Positions 16,315-25,100 of a stretch of 64,000 nt of DNA are shown piece by piece. The position numbers were made by a program, and so were the translations under genes. The stretch covers positions 56,145-120,144 of the forward strand of contig CAKTEU010000002.1 of NCBI GenBank assembly GCA_934552855.1, read 5' to 3'. Each line of letters begins with the position of its first letter. Within the stretch, counting starts at the first letter, position 1. Origin of the DNA: an uncultured Eubacteriales bacterium. GTDB lineage: Bacteria > Bacillota > Clostridia > Oscillospirales > Acutalibacteraceae. The notes under the pieces are model-generated. The model worked only from the letters and a program-made list of their open reading frames with translations. It was not told the DNA's origin and ran no database searches.

Positions 16315-17482
16315 ATCTTATAAATATTTCTTCATTACCGAGCCTTATCAGCGCAGCCGAAAGCGAAAGAAGCAGACCTAATTCTTCGTCCGGTTCGTCT
16401 GTGTCAATTTCAAAATCATCACGAAGTTTTCTTATGCGGTATTGAACCGTGTTTCTGTGTGTAAAAAGCCGCTCGCAGGTTTCCTGAAGTGAGTGGTGAC
16501 AGGTGAGATATGTGTAAAGCGTGAGGCAAAGCTCTGTTTGCTTTTTTTGGTCATACTCAAAAATATCTTTTACTTTTTCGTCGGTGAAGCCAAATTCCTG
16601 CTCGCATTTTTTTAAAAGCATCAAAAGTTTATAGTCGCCGCTCTTTTCAAGAAAAGGCGGCTGTTTTTCTTTCAGGTAGCCGAGAACGTCGCAAAGCTTC
16701 GGAAATTCTTCATGAAGCGAATAAAGGCTTTCAATCTTTTCGGAAAGGATTGCTTTGAGGTTGTAATTTTTGATAACTTCGCGAAGCATTTGGGCGTCGT
16801 GATCCTCATGAAGGAAAAGAATTAGTTTTCCGCCGTAAAAAAGCGGATGAGAAGCGTGAAAATTTTGCGAAAGGGAGCGGGCGAGATGCTCGTTTTTGAG
16901 CTTTTCTCCGGCGTCGGACGAAAGCTCGATGAGTGCAACACGATCGGGGTTAAATGAGGAAAGGAAAGTTCCCGAAACTTTCAGACGAAAAACGTCCTCG
17001 CTTGAGAACTTTCCGTCGAGCAGCTCAATGAGAATTTCTTCGGCTGTGTCAAGCGGCGCGGCCGAGGTTCGGCGGTCGGTATAAAACTGCTTTGCGATGA
17101 GACTTTCGCAAAAAAGGCAATCGCTTTCAAGCGGCGGAGCGGTTTCAAAAAGAATATATATAATGTATCCGAGCGAAACGCCGGCACTTTTCAAAACGGC
17201 AACGCCGACGTTCTTTCCGCCCGTTTTTGTAAAAACTCTTTCACTCCCGTTTTCTTCAAGTGCCTTTGCAATTTCGCCGCAGGCGGAAAAAGGCAGTTCA
17301 CTGTGAGAAACAGCAGTGCGGTACTCCTTATCATCAAAGCCTTTTGCAGCAAAGGAAGAAACAATGTGAAAAGCGTTGTCGGTAACAATCAAGGGGAGGC
17401 CGAACTGAACGCTGACAGCTTCAAGAAGCATATCGAGCGAATTGTTCTGCAAAAATGTGTTCAAAACGGTTGTTTTATTCAT
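16313..17482 (-). CDS. PucR/CdaR-type transcriptional regulator
   Basis: 389 residues. The N-terminal half resembles the GAF-like sensor part of PucR-family regulators. The C-terminal ~70 residues contain the PucR helix-turn-helix: LTLYTYLTCHHSLQETCERLFTHRNTVQYRIRKL. Effector unknown. It faces the liv operon tail to tail, so it may act on it or be an independent gene. An inverted repeat in its own leader (17496-17512) is a candidate operator. The upstream region is shared with a divergent promoter for the hsp20 transcript. Confidence 0.88.
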   Translation of the reverse strand: MNKTTVLNTFLQNNSLDMLLEAVSVQFGLPLIVTDNAFHIVSSFAAKGFDDKEYRTAVSHSELPFSACGEIAKALEENGSERVFTKTGGKNVGVAVLKSAGVSLGYIIYILFETAPPLESDCLFCESLIAKQFYTDRRTSAAPLDTAEEILIELLDGKFSSEDVFRLKVSGTFLSSFNPDRVALIELSSDAGEKLKNEHLARSLSQNFHASHPLFYGGKLILFLHEDHDAQMLREVIKNYNLKAILSEKIESLYSLHEEFPKLCDVLGYLKEKQPPFLEKSGDYKLLMLLKKCEQEFGFTDEKVKDIFEYDQKKQTELCLTLYTYLTCHHSLQETCERLFTHRNTVQYRIRKLRDDFEIDTDEPDEELGLLLSLSAALIRLGNEEIFIR

Positions 17483-17495
17483 AACTGCATCTCCT

Positions 17496-17512
17496 TTGTG
17501 CTAACAGCACAA
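17496..17512 (-). promoter_or_regulatory. Inverted repeat TTGTGCT-AAC-AGCACAA in the leader of the PucR-type gene
   Basis: Perfect 7-bp arms lie between the promoter (-10 at 17527-17532) and the start codon. A half site, TTTGTGCTA, recurs at 17558-17567 over the -10 of the opposite promoter. Candidate autoregulatory operator. Confidence 0.6.
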
Positions 17513-17526
17513 TCAAATGTGATGTA

Positions 17527-17571
17527 ATTATACCATAAGATTATTGTGTAATCAAGACTTTGTGCTATAAT
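17527..17571. promoter_or_regulatory. Overlapping divergent promoters for the PucR-type gene and the hsp20 transcript
   Basis: Minus strand: TTGATT (17550-17555), 17-bp spacer, TATAAT (17527-17532). Plus strand: TTGTGT (17544-17549), 16-bp spacer, TATAAT (17566-17571). The -35 elements interleave, so polymerase can occupy only one at a time. Confidence 0.7.
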
Positions 17572-17637
17572 ATGCTCGTAAATAAGGAAAGCGAGAACCG
17601 CAAGGGAATCGCAAAGAAGACTTTGGAGATGATACCA

Positions 17638-17667
17638 ATGTGTAAGATGAATATGACCGCCGAATAA
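17638..17667 (+). CDS. Putative 9-residue leader peptide in the hsp20 leader
   Basis: Reading frame MCKMNMTAE, with GGAG 9 bp upstream of the ATG, lies in the ~180-nt untranslated leader between the plus-strand promoter and hsp20. A GC-rich inverted repeat follows at about 17680-17700. It could be a leader peptide controlling hsp20, or chance. Three of the nine residues are Met and one is Cys. Confidence 0.35.
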   Translation: MCKMNMTAE

Positions 17668-17757
17668 GCGGAACAATCAAATCAGCCGGCGTGAAGCGGG
17701 TCGGCAAGTTGAAAACCGTTTCAAACCTAATATTTATATTTAAAGAAGGTATGTTTT

Positions 17758-18210
17758 ATGTTTGATCTTAGACCGTATTCAAGAAAAAATAATTCCCTTT
17801 ATAATCCGTTCCGTGAAATGGACGAACTTGAAAATCAGCTTTTTGCAAATCCGTTCGGATTTTTCGGCACGCAGTCGCTTGATGAATTTAAGACCGATAT
17901 CAAAGATGAAGGCGACCACTATGAGCTTGAAGCCGATCTCCCCGGCTTTGAGAAAAAGGATATTAACCTCGACATTAACAATGATGTTTTGACGATCAGT
18001 GCGGAACGTCATTCGGAGCATGAGGAAAAGGACAAGAAGGGCAAATATGTCCGCTGTGAACGTTCTTACGGTTCATACAGCCGTCAGTTTGATTTGACCG
18101 GCGTAAAGGCTGATGAAATCACCGCAAAATATGAAGACGGTGTTTTGAAGCTGAATATGCCGAAAAAGACCGCTGTTGAACCCAAGAGCCATCATCTTGA
18201 AATCGAATAA
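17758..18210 (+). CDS. hsp20: Hsp20/alpha-crystallin small heat-shock protein
   Basis: 150 residues, the standard size. It is an ATP-independent holdase that binds unfolding proteins. The alpha-crystallin domain spans residues about 40-140 (FKTDIKDEGDHYELEADLPGF, then YGSYSRQFDL and the conserved A-x-x-x-x-G-V-L segment KYEDGVLKLNMPK). The N-terminal FREMDELEN region is family-typical. RBS AAGAAGG. No CIRCE operator is seen; a long structured leader with a tiny frame precedes it. Confidence 0.95.
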   Translation: MFDLRPYSRKNNSLYNPFREMDELENQLFANPFGFFGTQSLDEFKTDIKDEGDHYELEADLPGFEKKDINLDINNDVLTISAERHSEHEEKDKKGKYVRCERSYGSYSRQFDLTGVKADEITAKYEDGVLKLNMPKKTAVEPKSHHLEIE

Positions 18211-18220
18211 CGCAAAAAGC

Positions 18221-18254
18221 AAAACGGGGTACTCAAAAGAGTGCCCCGTTTTTT
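18221..18254. terminator. Bidirectional terminator between hsp20 and sleB
   Basis: Stem AAAACGGGG-t-ACTC / GAGT-g-CCCCGTTTT with T-run on the plus strand and A-run on the minus strand, serving both convergent genes. Confidence 0.9.
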
Positions 18255-18263
18255 CGGTTAAAA

Positions 18264-18959
18264 CTACCTGCAAAAGATATGGTTTCCGATGGTTTTGATG
18301 ACCGGACGTGAAAGCATAAAAGAGTTTGATGTTTTTTTCGGGTTATAATAGTATATCGCTCCGCCGCTCGGATCCCAGCCGTTGATGCAGTCCCGGGCGG
18401 CTTTTTTTGAAGTTTCGTTCGGTGCTGTGCTCCAGTTGCTGTCGTTGACGGCGGAGAACGCACCTTTTTGATAGATCACTCCCGCAACAGTGTCCGGAAA
18501 GGAAGAATGCTTAACACGGTTGAGAACAACCGCTCCAACGGCAACCTGACCGGTGTAGCTTTCGCCTCTGGCCTCTGCGGCAATCAGTTTTGCAAGGAGC
18601 GTAACATCGTTTGATGAATACTTTCCGCTTGAAGATGAAGCTGAAGTCGCCGTGATTCCAAGGTATTTCAGCGTTTTCGGCCCGGCAATTCCGTCAGCGG
18701 TAATTCCGCAGTTTTTTTGAAAAGCAGTGACTGCCGATTTTGTTTGAACGCCGAAAATTCCGTCAACCGAACCTTTGTAGTATCCGAGCGACTTTAGCTT
18801 TTGCTGAACCTGTCTGACTTCCTGACCTCGTGAACCGAGTTTTGAAAGTGCGTCAACGCTTTTGCCGCTGTTTTTTAAAACGGCAAAATTGAAGGCCGAA
18901 AAAACGGCGAGAATAAAAGCGAGATTACGAAAGAAAAATTTCGGTTTTGATTTTAGCAT
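18264..18959 (-). CDS. sleB: Spore cortex-lytic enzyme SleB-like cell wall hydrolase
   Basis: 231 residues. A signal/anchor helix (about 10-30) is followed by a PG_binding_1 domain (about 40-100: GSRGQEVRQVQQKLKSLGYY, GIFGVQTKSAVTAFQ) and the hydrolase_2 catalytic domain (about 115-231: LAKLIAAEARGESYTGQVAVGAVVLNR, with catalytic Glu in AEARGE). SleB is a lytic transglycosylase that opens muramic-lactam cortex during germination, so the organism very likely sporulates. Relatives also act in vegetative cell-wall turnover. No ypeB partner follows. Confidence 0.9.
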   Translation of the reverse strand: MLKSKPKFFFRNLAFILAVFSAFNFAVLKNSGKSVDALSKLGSRGQEVRQVQQKLKSLGYYKGSVDGIFGVQTKSAVTAFQKNCGITADGIAGPKTLKYLGITATSASSSSGKYSSNDVTLLAKLIAAEARGESYTGQVAVGAVVLNRVKHSSFPDTVAGVIYQKGAFSAVNDSNWSTAPNETSKKAARDCINGWDPSGGAIYYYNPKKTSNSFMLSRPVIKTIGNHIFCR

Positions 18960-19040
18960 AGTTTTGTTGCCCGACAGAATTGTTCGGGTGCGCCGCCTTT
19001 CTGATTAGTTATAATTATTGTTTTCAAAAAAAGACTGAAT

Positions 19041-19084
19041 TATTCAAAAAACAAAAGCCGATACTTTTCACGGCATCGGCTTTT
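19041..19084 (-). terminator. Terminator of the small membrane protein gene (minus strand)
   Basis: On the minus strand, the stem AAAAGCCGAT / ATCGGCTTTT (19053-19084) is followed by TTTTGTTTTTTG. It lies 60 bp past the stop codon of the small gene. Confidence 0.8.
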
Positions 19085-19144
19085 GTAACGTGGAAGGATG
19101 TTGAAAACAGAACAGAAAAAGGCGAAACGGGCAACAATCAGGAT

Positions 19145-19369
19145 TCATGCTGCGTGTCGCACATCACGCTCATGTCTTGTTCTTGCCTGTTTTGCGCAGG
19201 CATTGGAGATGTGTTTGCTTTTTGAGCTTTTGCTTTTGGATTTTTTGAAAAAGGCACGCTTGATCTTTTGTTCAAAAGCAATGAGTTTTTCCTCAAAAAT
19301 AATCGCAAATACTGCAAGAACAACAAGCGGGATATATACTGAAAAGAAAACGGTTGCTGATGAAAACAT
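19145..19369 (-). CDS. Small single-helix membrane protein under a LexA-type box
   Basis: 74 residues. A membrane helix occupies residues about 3-24 (FFSVYIPLVVLAVFAIIF), followed by a strongly basic Lys/Ser-rich tail. There is no recognisable family. The gene is well supported: GGAGG 9 bp before the ATG, a consensus promoter upstream, and its own terminator. A LexA/DinR-type box lies in the leader, so it may be DNA-damage induced. SOS-induced small membrane proteins often block division (YneA, SidA) or depolarise the membrane, but this one has no LysM domain and its action is unknown. Confidence 0.75.
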   Translation of the reverse strand: MFSSATVFFSVYIPLVVLAVFAIIFEEKLIAFEQKIKRAFFKKSKSKSSKSKHISNACAKQARTRHERDVRHAA

Positions 19370-19457
19370 GGTGAAGTTCCTCCTTGGCTTCTTTCGAATA
19401 ATTGTTTTGATAACGTACGGATAATTTCCGAACCTTTTAATGAAAACGAACGTTAAC

Positions 19458-19515
19458 CGAACATTCGTTCTTGATTTCTATGTCTTGATTATATCAGAAA
19501 TTTTAGATTTGTCAA
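19458..19515 (-). promoter_or_regulatory. Promoter with LexA (SOS) box for the small membrane protein
   Basis: Minus strand: TTGACA (19510-19515), 16-bp spacer, TATAAT (19488-19493). About 17 bp downstream of the -10 is AGAACGAATGTTCG (19458-19471), matching the Bacillus-type LexA consensus CGAACRNRYGTTCG at 13 of 14 positions. The rest of the 454-bp gap to 19823 contains only a doubtful 34-codon frame (19525-19629, minus) and AT-rich sequence. Confidence 0.75.
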
Positions 19516-19823
19516 CACAAATGTTCACTTATTTTTGATTTTGAGTCCCCATTTTTGGACTTTCAGTGCTTTTTTGCTGATGTTTTTTTGAAACGAGTCA
19601 AGTAATGATGAATAGGATTTATGAATCACGCTCCTTTCATTGCGTGTATGTCAAAAACAACGGGAATTTTTTGTTGAATTTTACAAAGACAATATTAGGA
19701 AAAAGCAGTGAAAAAGAAAGAGAAATATGATAAAATACATTTGTCAATAAAAATCGTTGCCGCCTTGCGACCGAGTGCCTGTCCGGCGGCCACAATGCAT
19801 TATATGCAATCGGAGGTATTATT

Positions 19824-20759
19824 ATGGCTGTCAAAAAAGAATTTTATTTTCCGTCTGTTTCGGGACTTGCGGATATTCATGCGTGTTCGTTTTTTCCGCA
19901 GGACAAAAGCAGCATAAAAGCTGTTATTCAAATCGCTCACGGAATGGCGGAGCATCTTGAAAGATATGAAAAATTTGCGTCGGTTCTTTGTGATAACGGT
20001 TTTGCCGTTTACATCAACGACCATCTCGGTCACGGAAAAAGCGTTAAAAACGATGATGAACTCGGCTACTTCGGTGAAAAGGACGGTTGGAAAAACTTTA
20101 TCGGCGATTGCCATATGCTTATGCAGATTGCCAAAAAGGAGAATCCCGGAAAGCCGTATTTCTTCTTCGGTCACTCAATGGGCTCATTTGTTTCACGTTC
20201 GTTCACAAAAAAATATGCAAACGAGCTTGCCGGTGCAGTCTTTTGCGGAACCGCAGGTCCGAACCCCGGTGCAAAGGTCGGCATTGCTCTTGCAAAAATG
20301 ATAGGAAAAGTCAAAGGTTCGCATTATCGCAGCAAGCTTATTGACAACATTGCGTTCGGAACATATAACAAAGAGTTTGAGGGAAGAACAAACTTTGACT
20401 GGCTTTCAAGGGACAATGACGAAGTTGACAAGTATATTGCCGACAAATATTGCGGTTTCCTTTTCACCGCATACGGTTTCAGAGATATGTTCTCGCTCCT
20501 TGACAGCGTTTCAACAAAGCAGTGGGCAGAGGGATATTCAAAAGAACTTCCCGTTCTTATGATTTCCGGTTCAAAAGACCCGGTGGGCGCAAACGGAAAG
20601 GGCGTTCAAAAGGTTTATGATATGCTCAAAGAAGCAGGAAAAACCAACGTTACCCTTCATCTTTACGACGGCGCAAGGCATGAAATTCTCAACGAATCAA
20701 AGTGCTTTGATAGGGTTTGCAAAGATGTTATCGATTGGGCAAACTCAATACTCGGCTGA
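19824..20759 (+). CDS. Alpha/beta hydrolase (monoacylglycerol lipase-like)
   Basis: 311 residues without a signal peptide, so cytoplasmic. The nucleophile elbow GHSMG puts the serine at 118. Likely acid and base are Asp252 (SGSKDPVG) and His286 (GARHEIL). The oxyanion segment is AHGMAEHLERY near residue 39. The layout is that of Hydrolase_4 lysophospholipase / monoglyceride lipase proteins. RBS GGAGG. Single-gene unit with a clear terminator. Substrate is not known. Confidence 0.9.
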   Translation: MAVKKEFYFPSVSGLADIHACSFFPQDKSSIKAVIQIAHGMAEHLERYEKFASVLCDNGFAVYINDHLGHGKSVKNDDELGYFGEKDGWKNFIGDCHMLMQIAKKENPGKPYFFFGHSMGSFVSRSFTKKYANELAGAVFCGTAGPNPGAKVGIALAKMIGKVKGSHYRSKLIDNIAFGTYNKEFEGRTNFDWLSRDNDEVDKYIADKYCGFLFTAYGFRDMFSLLDSVSTKQWAEGYSKELPVLMISGSKDPVGANGKGVQKVYDMLKEAGKTNVTLHLYDGARHEILNESKCFDRVCKDVIDWANSILG

Positions 20760-20771
20760 TAAGAACCACAC

Positions 20772-20806
20772 GGGCTGTTCCGATTGTTTTCGGGGCAGCC
20801 TTTTTT
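20772..20806 (+). terminator. Terminator after the alpha/beta hydrolase
   Basis: Stem GGGCTG-tt-CCGA / TCGG-gg-CAGCC followed by six T residues. Confidence 0.88.
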
Positions 20807-20868
20807 GGTATTCTTTCTCAAAAAAGTTAAAAGACTTTTGTCTGCTTTGACGAAAATTTATATGTTCC

Positions 20869-20897
20869 TTGACGAAACCGTTAATAGGGTATAAAAT
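20869..20897 (+). promoter_or_regulatory. Promoter for the micropeptide-phosphoesterase transcript
   Basis: TTGACG, 17-bp spacer, TAAAAT, 43 bp upstream of the micropeptide start. The same -10 hexamer and spacing occur before the micropeptide at 63522. Confidence 0.65.
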
Positions 20898-20940
20898 ATA
20901 TATGACTATATACGGCTAACCGCCGGAAAGGAGTAATACT

Positions 20941-21036
20941 ATGTTCACATTTAACGCATTCGTTGAGCTTTATCACACGATCATCAAGCTTCTTGTCAAG
21001 ATTGGCTGGATCAAAGATCCGAACAAAGCAGAATAG
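20941..21036 (+). CDS. 31-residue aromatic/amphipathic micropeptide
   Basis: Short frame starting MFTFNAFVELYHTIIKLL and ending in NKAE, with AAAGGAG 8 bp before the ATG and its own promoter. The first ~24 residues form a probable amphipathic helix. It is 63 bp upstream of a secreted phosphoesterase with no terminator between, so both are likely on one mRNA. The pattern (M-aromatic start, F-x-E-L-aromatic, then I-x-K-aliphatic) resembles the micropeptides at 63522 and 63782. Function unknown; it could be a membrane peptide or a leader peptide. Confidence 0.65.
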   Translation: MFTFNAFVELYHTIIKLLVKIGWIKDPNKAE

Positions 21037-21099
21037 CTTGAAAACAGACGTATTTTTACGGGTTGGGATACCCGAAAAGAAAAGGAGACTTAATAACCA

Positions 21100-22038
21100 A
21101 TGCTTACAGTAAAAATGTTCAAAAAGATCTTTGCCGCTTTTGTTGCAATTTTCATTTCGCTCGGCTGGATGGTCGGCCCTTCAACCGAAAATCCGATTAC
21201 CTTTAAAGACAGCGACGACGTTAAACTTTCGTTCGTAACCGTCAGCGATATTCACGTTATGGGCGAGTCATATACAAAGTTTTATTTTGAAAGCCTTTTC
21301 AAAGACCTTTCAAATACCGATGAAAAGTTTGACGCAGTCGTAATGGCCGGCGATCTCACCGAAATGGGCTTCAACTGCGAATATGATAATTTCTTTGACG
21401 TACTTGACAACCAAACCGTTACAAAGAACCTTATCATTGCAACCGGCAACCATGATGTTCGTTACGCTTATAAAAAGAACAAGCCGATCATCATGAACAA
21501 GGTTGAAGAATATCTCGGCATTGACACAAAGGGCGAAAGCTTTTATTCCTATGACCTCAACGGATACACATTCATCGTTATGGGATCTGAAAAGCAGGTC
21601 TTTGAAAGAGCATACATATCGGAAAGACAGCTTGCTTTCCTTGACAGCGAACTTCAAAGAGCAACCGCAGAAGGCAAACCCGCTTTTGTAATCTGCCATC
21701 AGCCGCTCAAAGAGACTCACGGTCTTCCCGAAGTATGGAAAACGGGCGATCTCGGCGATCAGTCGCAGCAGGTAAGAGATGTTCTCACAAAGTATAAGAA
21801 TGTTTTCTATATCAACGGTCACCTTCACGACGGAATGTATGATCGTTCGGTTGAAAAGCTTGCCGAAAATGTATACAGCATCAACCTTCCTACCTATGGA
21901 AAGACAAACGACTTCGGCGTTAAAGACAAGGGCATCGGTTATTATGTTGAAGTTTATGACAACGAGGTTCTCTTCACCGGAAGAAACTTCCAGAAGGGTC
22001 ATAACGTTGACGTAAGCTATAGCTTTACAATTGTTTAA
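21100..22038 (+). CDS. Secreted calcineurin-like metallophosphoesterase
   Basis: 312 residues. The N-terminal hydrophobic segment (about 6-25) is a signal peptide or anchor. The five metal-binding motifs are present in order: D-I-H (Asp50, His52), GDLTEMG, GNHD, CHQP and GHLHDG, so the two-metal site is intact. The rest fits the class III / purple acid phosphatase-like secreted group. RBS AAGGAG is 12 bp from the ATG at 21100. Substrate unknown; nucleotides or phosphoesters of the cell surface are typical. Confidence 0.9.
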   Translation: MLTVKMFKKIFAAFVAIFISLGWMVGPSTENPITFKDSDDVKLSFVTVSDIHVMGESYTKFYFESLFKDLSNTDEKFDAVVMAGDLTEMGFNCEYDNFFDVLDNQTVTKNLIIATGNHDVRYAYKKNKPIIMNKVEEYLGIDTKGESFYSYDLNGYTFIVMGSEKQVFERAYISERQLAFLDSELQRATAEGKPAFVICHQPLKETHGLPEVWKTGDLGDQSQQVRDVLTKYKNVFYINGHLHDGMYDRSVEKLAENVYSINLPTYGKTNDFGVKDKGIGYYVEVYDNEVLFTGRNFQKGHNVDVSYSFTIV

Positions 22039-22053
22039 TTGAATGAAAAAAGG

Positions 22054-22090
22054 CCGCCGCAACCGGAATGAACCGATTGCGGCGGTTGTG
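22054..22090. terminator. Terminator-like hairpin after the phosphoesterase
   Basis: Stem CCGCCGCAACCGG / CCGATTGCGGCGG, flanked by an A-run on the left and a weak T-rich stretch on the right. Confidence 0.7.
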
Positions 22091-22181
22091 TTTATACTTT
22101 TCTGCATTTTCTCTTTACTTTAATCATTTGTTGTGATAAACTTAATACGCTAATTTTTCCAAATAAAGGAGACTGAAATTA

Positions 22182-25100
22182 ATGAAAAAAAGTATTGAAA
22201 AAACGGTTTCACTGCTTTTGGCGGTGATAATGTTGGTTTGTGCGGTGCCGTTTGCGGCGAGTGCAAGCGATCAGTACACCGAAGGATGCTTTACATTTAT
22301 TGTTAACGGGTGGAATGAAGCTGAAATATTAGACTGTGATGAGTCGGTTAGCGGAGCTCTCATTATACCTGCAACTCTTGGCGGCTATCCTGTAACAAGT
22401 ATTTTACATGGTGCATTTCAAATATGCGATAGCATAACAAGTATAACCATACCGAAGAGCGTTAAGAATATGATTAATAATCCTTTTGCCGGTTGTATTT
22501 CTCTTGAAGAGATAATTGTTGAGGAAGGAAACGAGGACTATTGTTTAATTGATGGAGTTCTATTTGAAATAGATGAGGTTGGTTCAATAATATTAAAATG
22601 TTATCCCGCTGCGAAGAAGGGACAAATATATAATATACCAAATAATACTTTTGCTGTTGGTGATGAGGCTTTTGTTTGTTGTAGAGAACTAAAAACAGTT
22701 ACATTTCCAAAAGAGAAAGTGCTAATTGGTGATGCGGTTTTTTCTTCTTCGTCAATAGAAACAATCGCTTGGCCTGAAAATATTCCTAACATTGGTAGAG
22801 GAGTGTTTAGCTCTTGTCAATCCTTAAAAAATGTTACTATTCCCGAGGGGGTTACAGATTTAGGTGAAGCTGCATTTTATGGCTGTACATCCCTTGAAAG
22901 TATAAAGTTACCAAACAGTTTAACCAGTATTGGCAGATATGCTTTCGCATTTTGTACCGTGCTTAAGACTATTGATATACCGAATAGTGTAACAACTATT
23001 GGAGAGTCGGCATTTGGGTATTGTTTTAAGTTGGGCAATGTTTCATTTGGGAACAATGTTGAAAAAATTGACAATAGCGCTTTTGCGTTTTCAGGAATTG
23101 AATCGGTAAATATACCCGGAACGGTTAAGAGTATAGAAGATGGTTCTTTTTCATATACAGGACAATTAAAAAACGTTACTTTGTCTGAGGGAATTGAAGA
23201 AATAGGCAAAGGTGCTTTTACTTTTAGTGCATATGATAGTATCAATATTCCGTCAAGCGTTAAATCTATAGGCGCAAGTGCATTCAGCTGTTGTTGGAAC
23301 CTTAAATCGATTGATGTTAATCCGGATAACACAAATTATTGTGCGATTGATGGAGTATTGTTTGATAAAGATGTCAGCAGTTTAAATTCATATCCGACAG
23401 GAAAAGAAGATACGTTTTACAAGGTTCCGGACAGCGTAACATCATTTATTGATGTAAACGTCGCAAATAACCTTAAACAGATTATGTTTCCCAAGAATGT
23501 AAAGCTATATGAAACGATTACAACTGATAAGGGTACATCGGAAATGGCAGGCGCTATGTTTGGTATCAGTATAATCCCATTTTCTTTTACTGGAACAACC
23601 ATGGACGAATTTACCGATTATGCTTCTGTTTATCAGCAACTTAGTTTTAATGCTATTGAAAACTTTACAGTTTATGGTTATGCTGGAACTGATGCGGAAA
23701 AGTATGCCAACGAAAACAACTTTACTTTTGTTGATTTGAGCGGAGAACATACACATTCTTTCTCTGAATGGACAGTAACCACCGAGCCAACCTGCACCAC
23801 CGAAGGCGAAGAAACAAGAACCTGCTCAGTTTGCAACGTAACCGAAACAAGAGACGTTGCAGCACTTGAACATGACTATAAGCACATTACAAAGAGTGCG
23901 ACCTGCAAGGAAACAGGCTTTGAAAAAGACGTTTGCAGCAGGTGCGGAGATGAAATCAATTATAATGAACTTCCGCTTGCACCGCACACATTCTCCGCTT
24001 GGACAGTAACCACCGAACCCACCTGTACCGCCGAAGGCGAAGAAACAAGAACCTGTTCGGTTTGCGGTCTTGCTGAAACAAGAAAACTTGAAAAGATAGA
24101 TCACGTTCTTGTTCCAATCACAGTTCCGTCGACTTGTAAGGTTCAAGGCGTTTCATATGAAGCCTGTGATATGTGCGGCGAAACATTCAATTATACCGTT
24201 CTTCCGCTTGCACCGCATACTTTCGGTAATTGGACGGTAACCAAAGAAGCAAAATGCGAAACCGCCGGCGAAGAAACTAGAACCTGTTCGGTTTGCAACG
24301 TAACCGAAACAAGAGACGTTGCGGCACTTGGACATGACTATAAGCACATTACAAAGAGTGCGACCTGCAAGGAAACAGGCTTTGAAAAAGATGTTTGTAG
24401 CAGGTGCGGAAATGAAATCAATTATAATGAACTTCCGCTTGCACCGCACACATTCTCCGCTTGGACGGTAACCACCGAGCCAACCTGTACCGCCGAAGGC
24501 GAAGAAACAAGAACCTGCTCCGGCTGCGGTCTTGCCGAAACAAGAAAACTTGAGAAGATTAATCATGTTCTTGTTCCAATCACAGTTCCGTCGACTTGTA
24601 AGGTTCAGGGCGTTTCATATGAAGCCTGTGATATGTGCGGCGAAACATTCAATTATACCGTTCTTCCGTTTGCACCGCACACTTTCGGTGAGTGGACAGT
24701 AACAAAAGAAGCAAAGTGCGAAACCGCCGGCGAAGAAACTAGAACCTGTTCGGTTTGCAACGTAACCGAAACAAGAGACGTTGCGGCACTTGGACATGAC
24801 TATAAGCACATTACAAAGAGTGCGACCTGCAAGGAAACAGGCTTTGAAAAAGATGTTTGCAGCAGGTGCGGAAATGAAATCAATTATAATGAACTTCCGC
24901 TTGCACCGCATACCTTCGGTGAATGGATAACAACTAAAGAAGCGTCTGTATTTGAATCCGGCGAAAAGGTAAGAATTTGCTCGGTTTGCAGCTTTGAGGA
25001 AAAAGAAACGATTGAAAAAATCAAAGCCGAAGAAGTCAATGACGAAAAAACCGGAATTTCCGTAATTTGCCCGGATGGAAGCTATGATGGCAAGGTTGAA

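Noticed and set aside
17484..17757. CIRCE or CtsR site for hsp20
   Set aside because: No TTAGCACTC-N9-GAGTGCTAA or GGTCAAA tandem repeat is present; TTGTGCT-AAC-AGCACAA does not fit either.
23826..24911. Three long minus-strand frames opposite the CxxC repeats
   Set aside because: They are shadows of the repeated coding sequence; they lack ribosome sites and repeat with the same 462-bp period.
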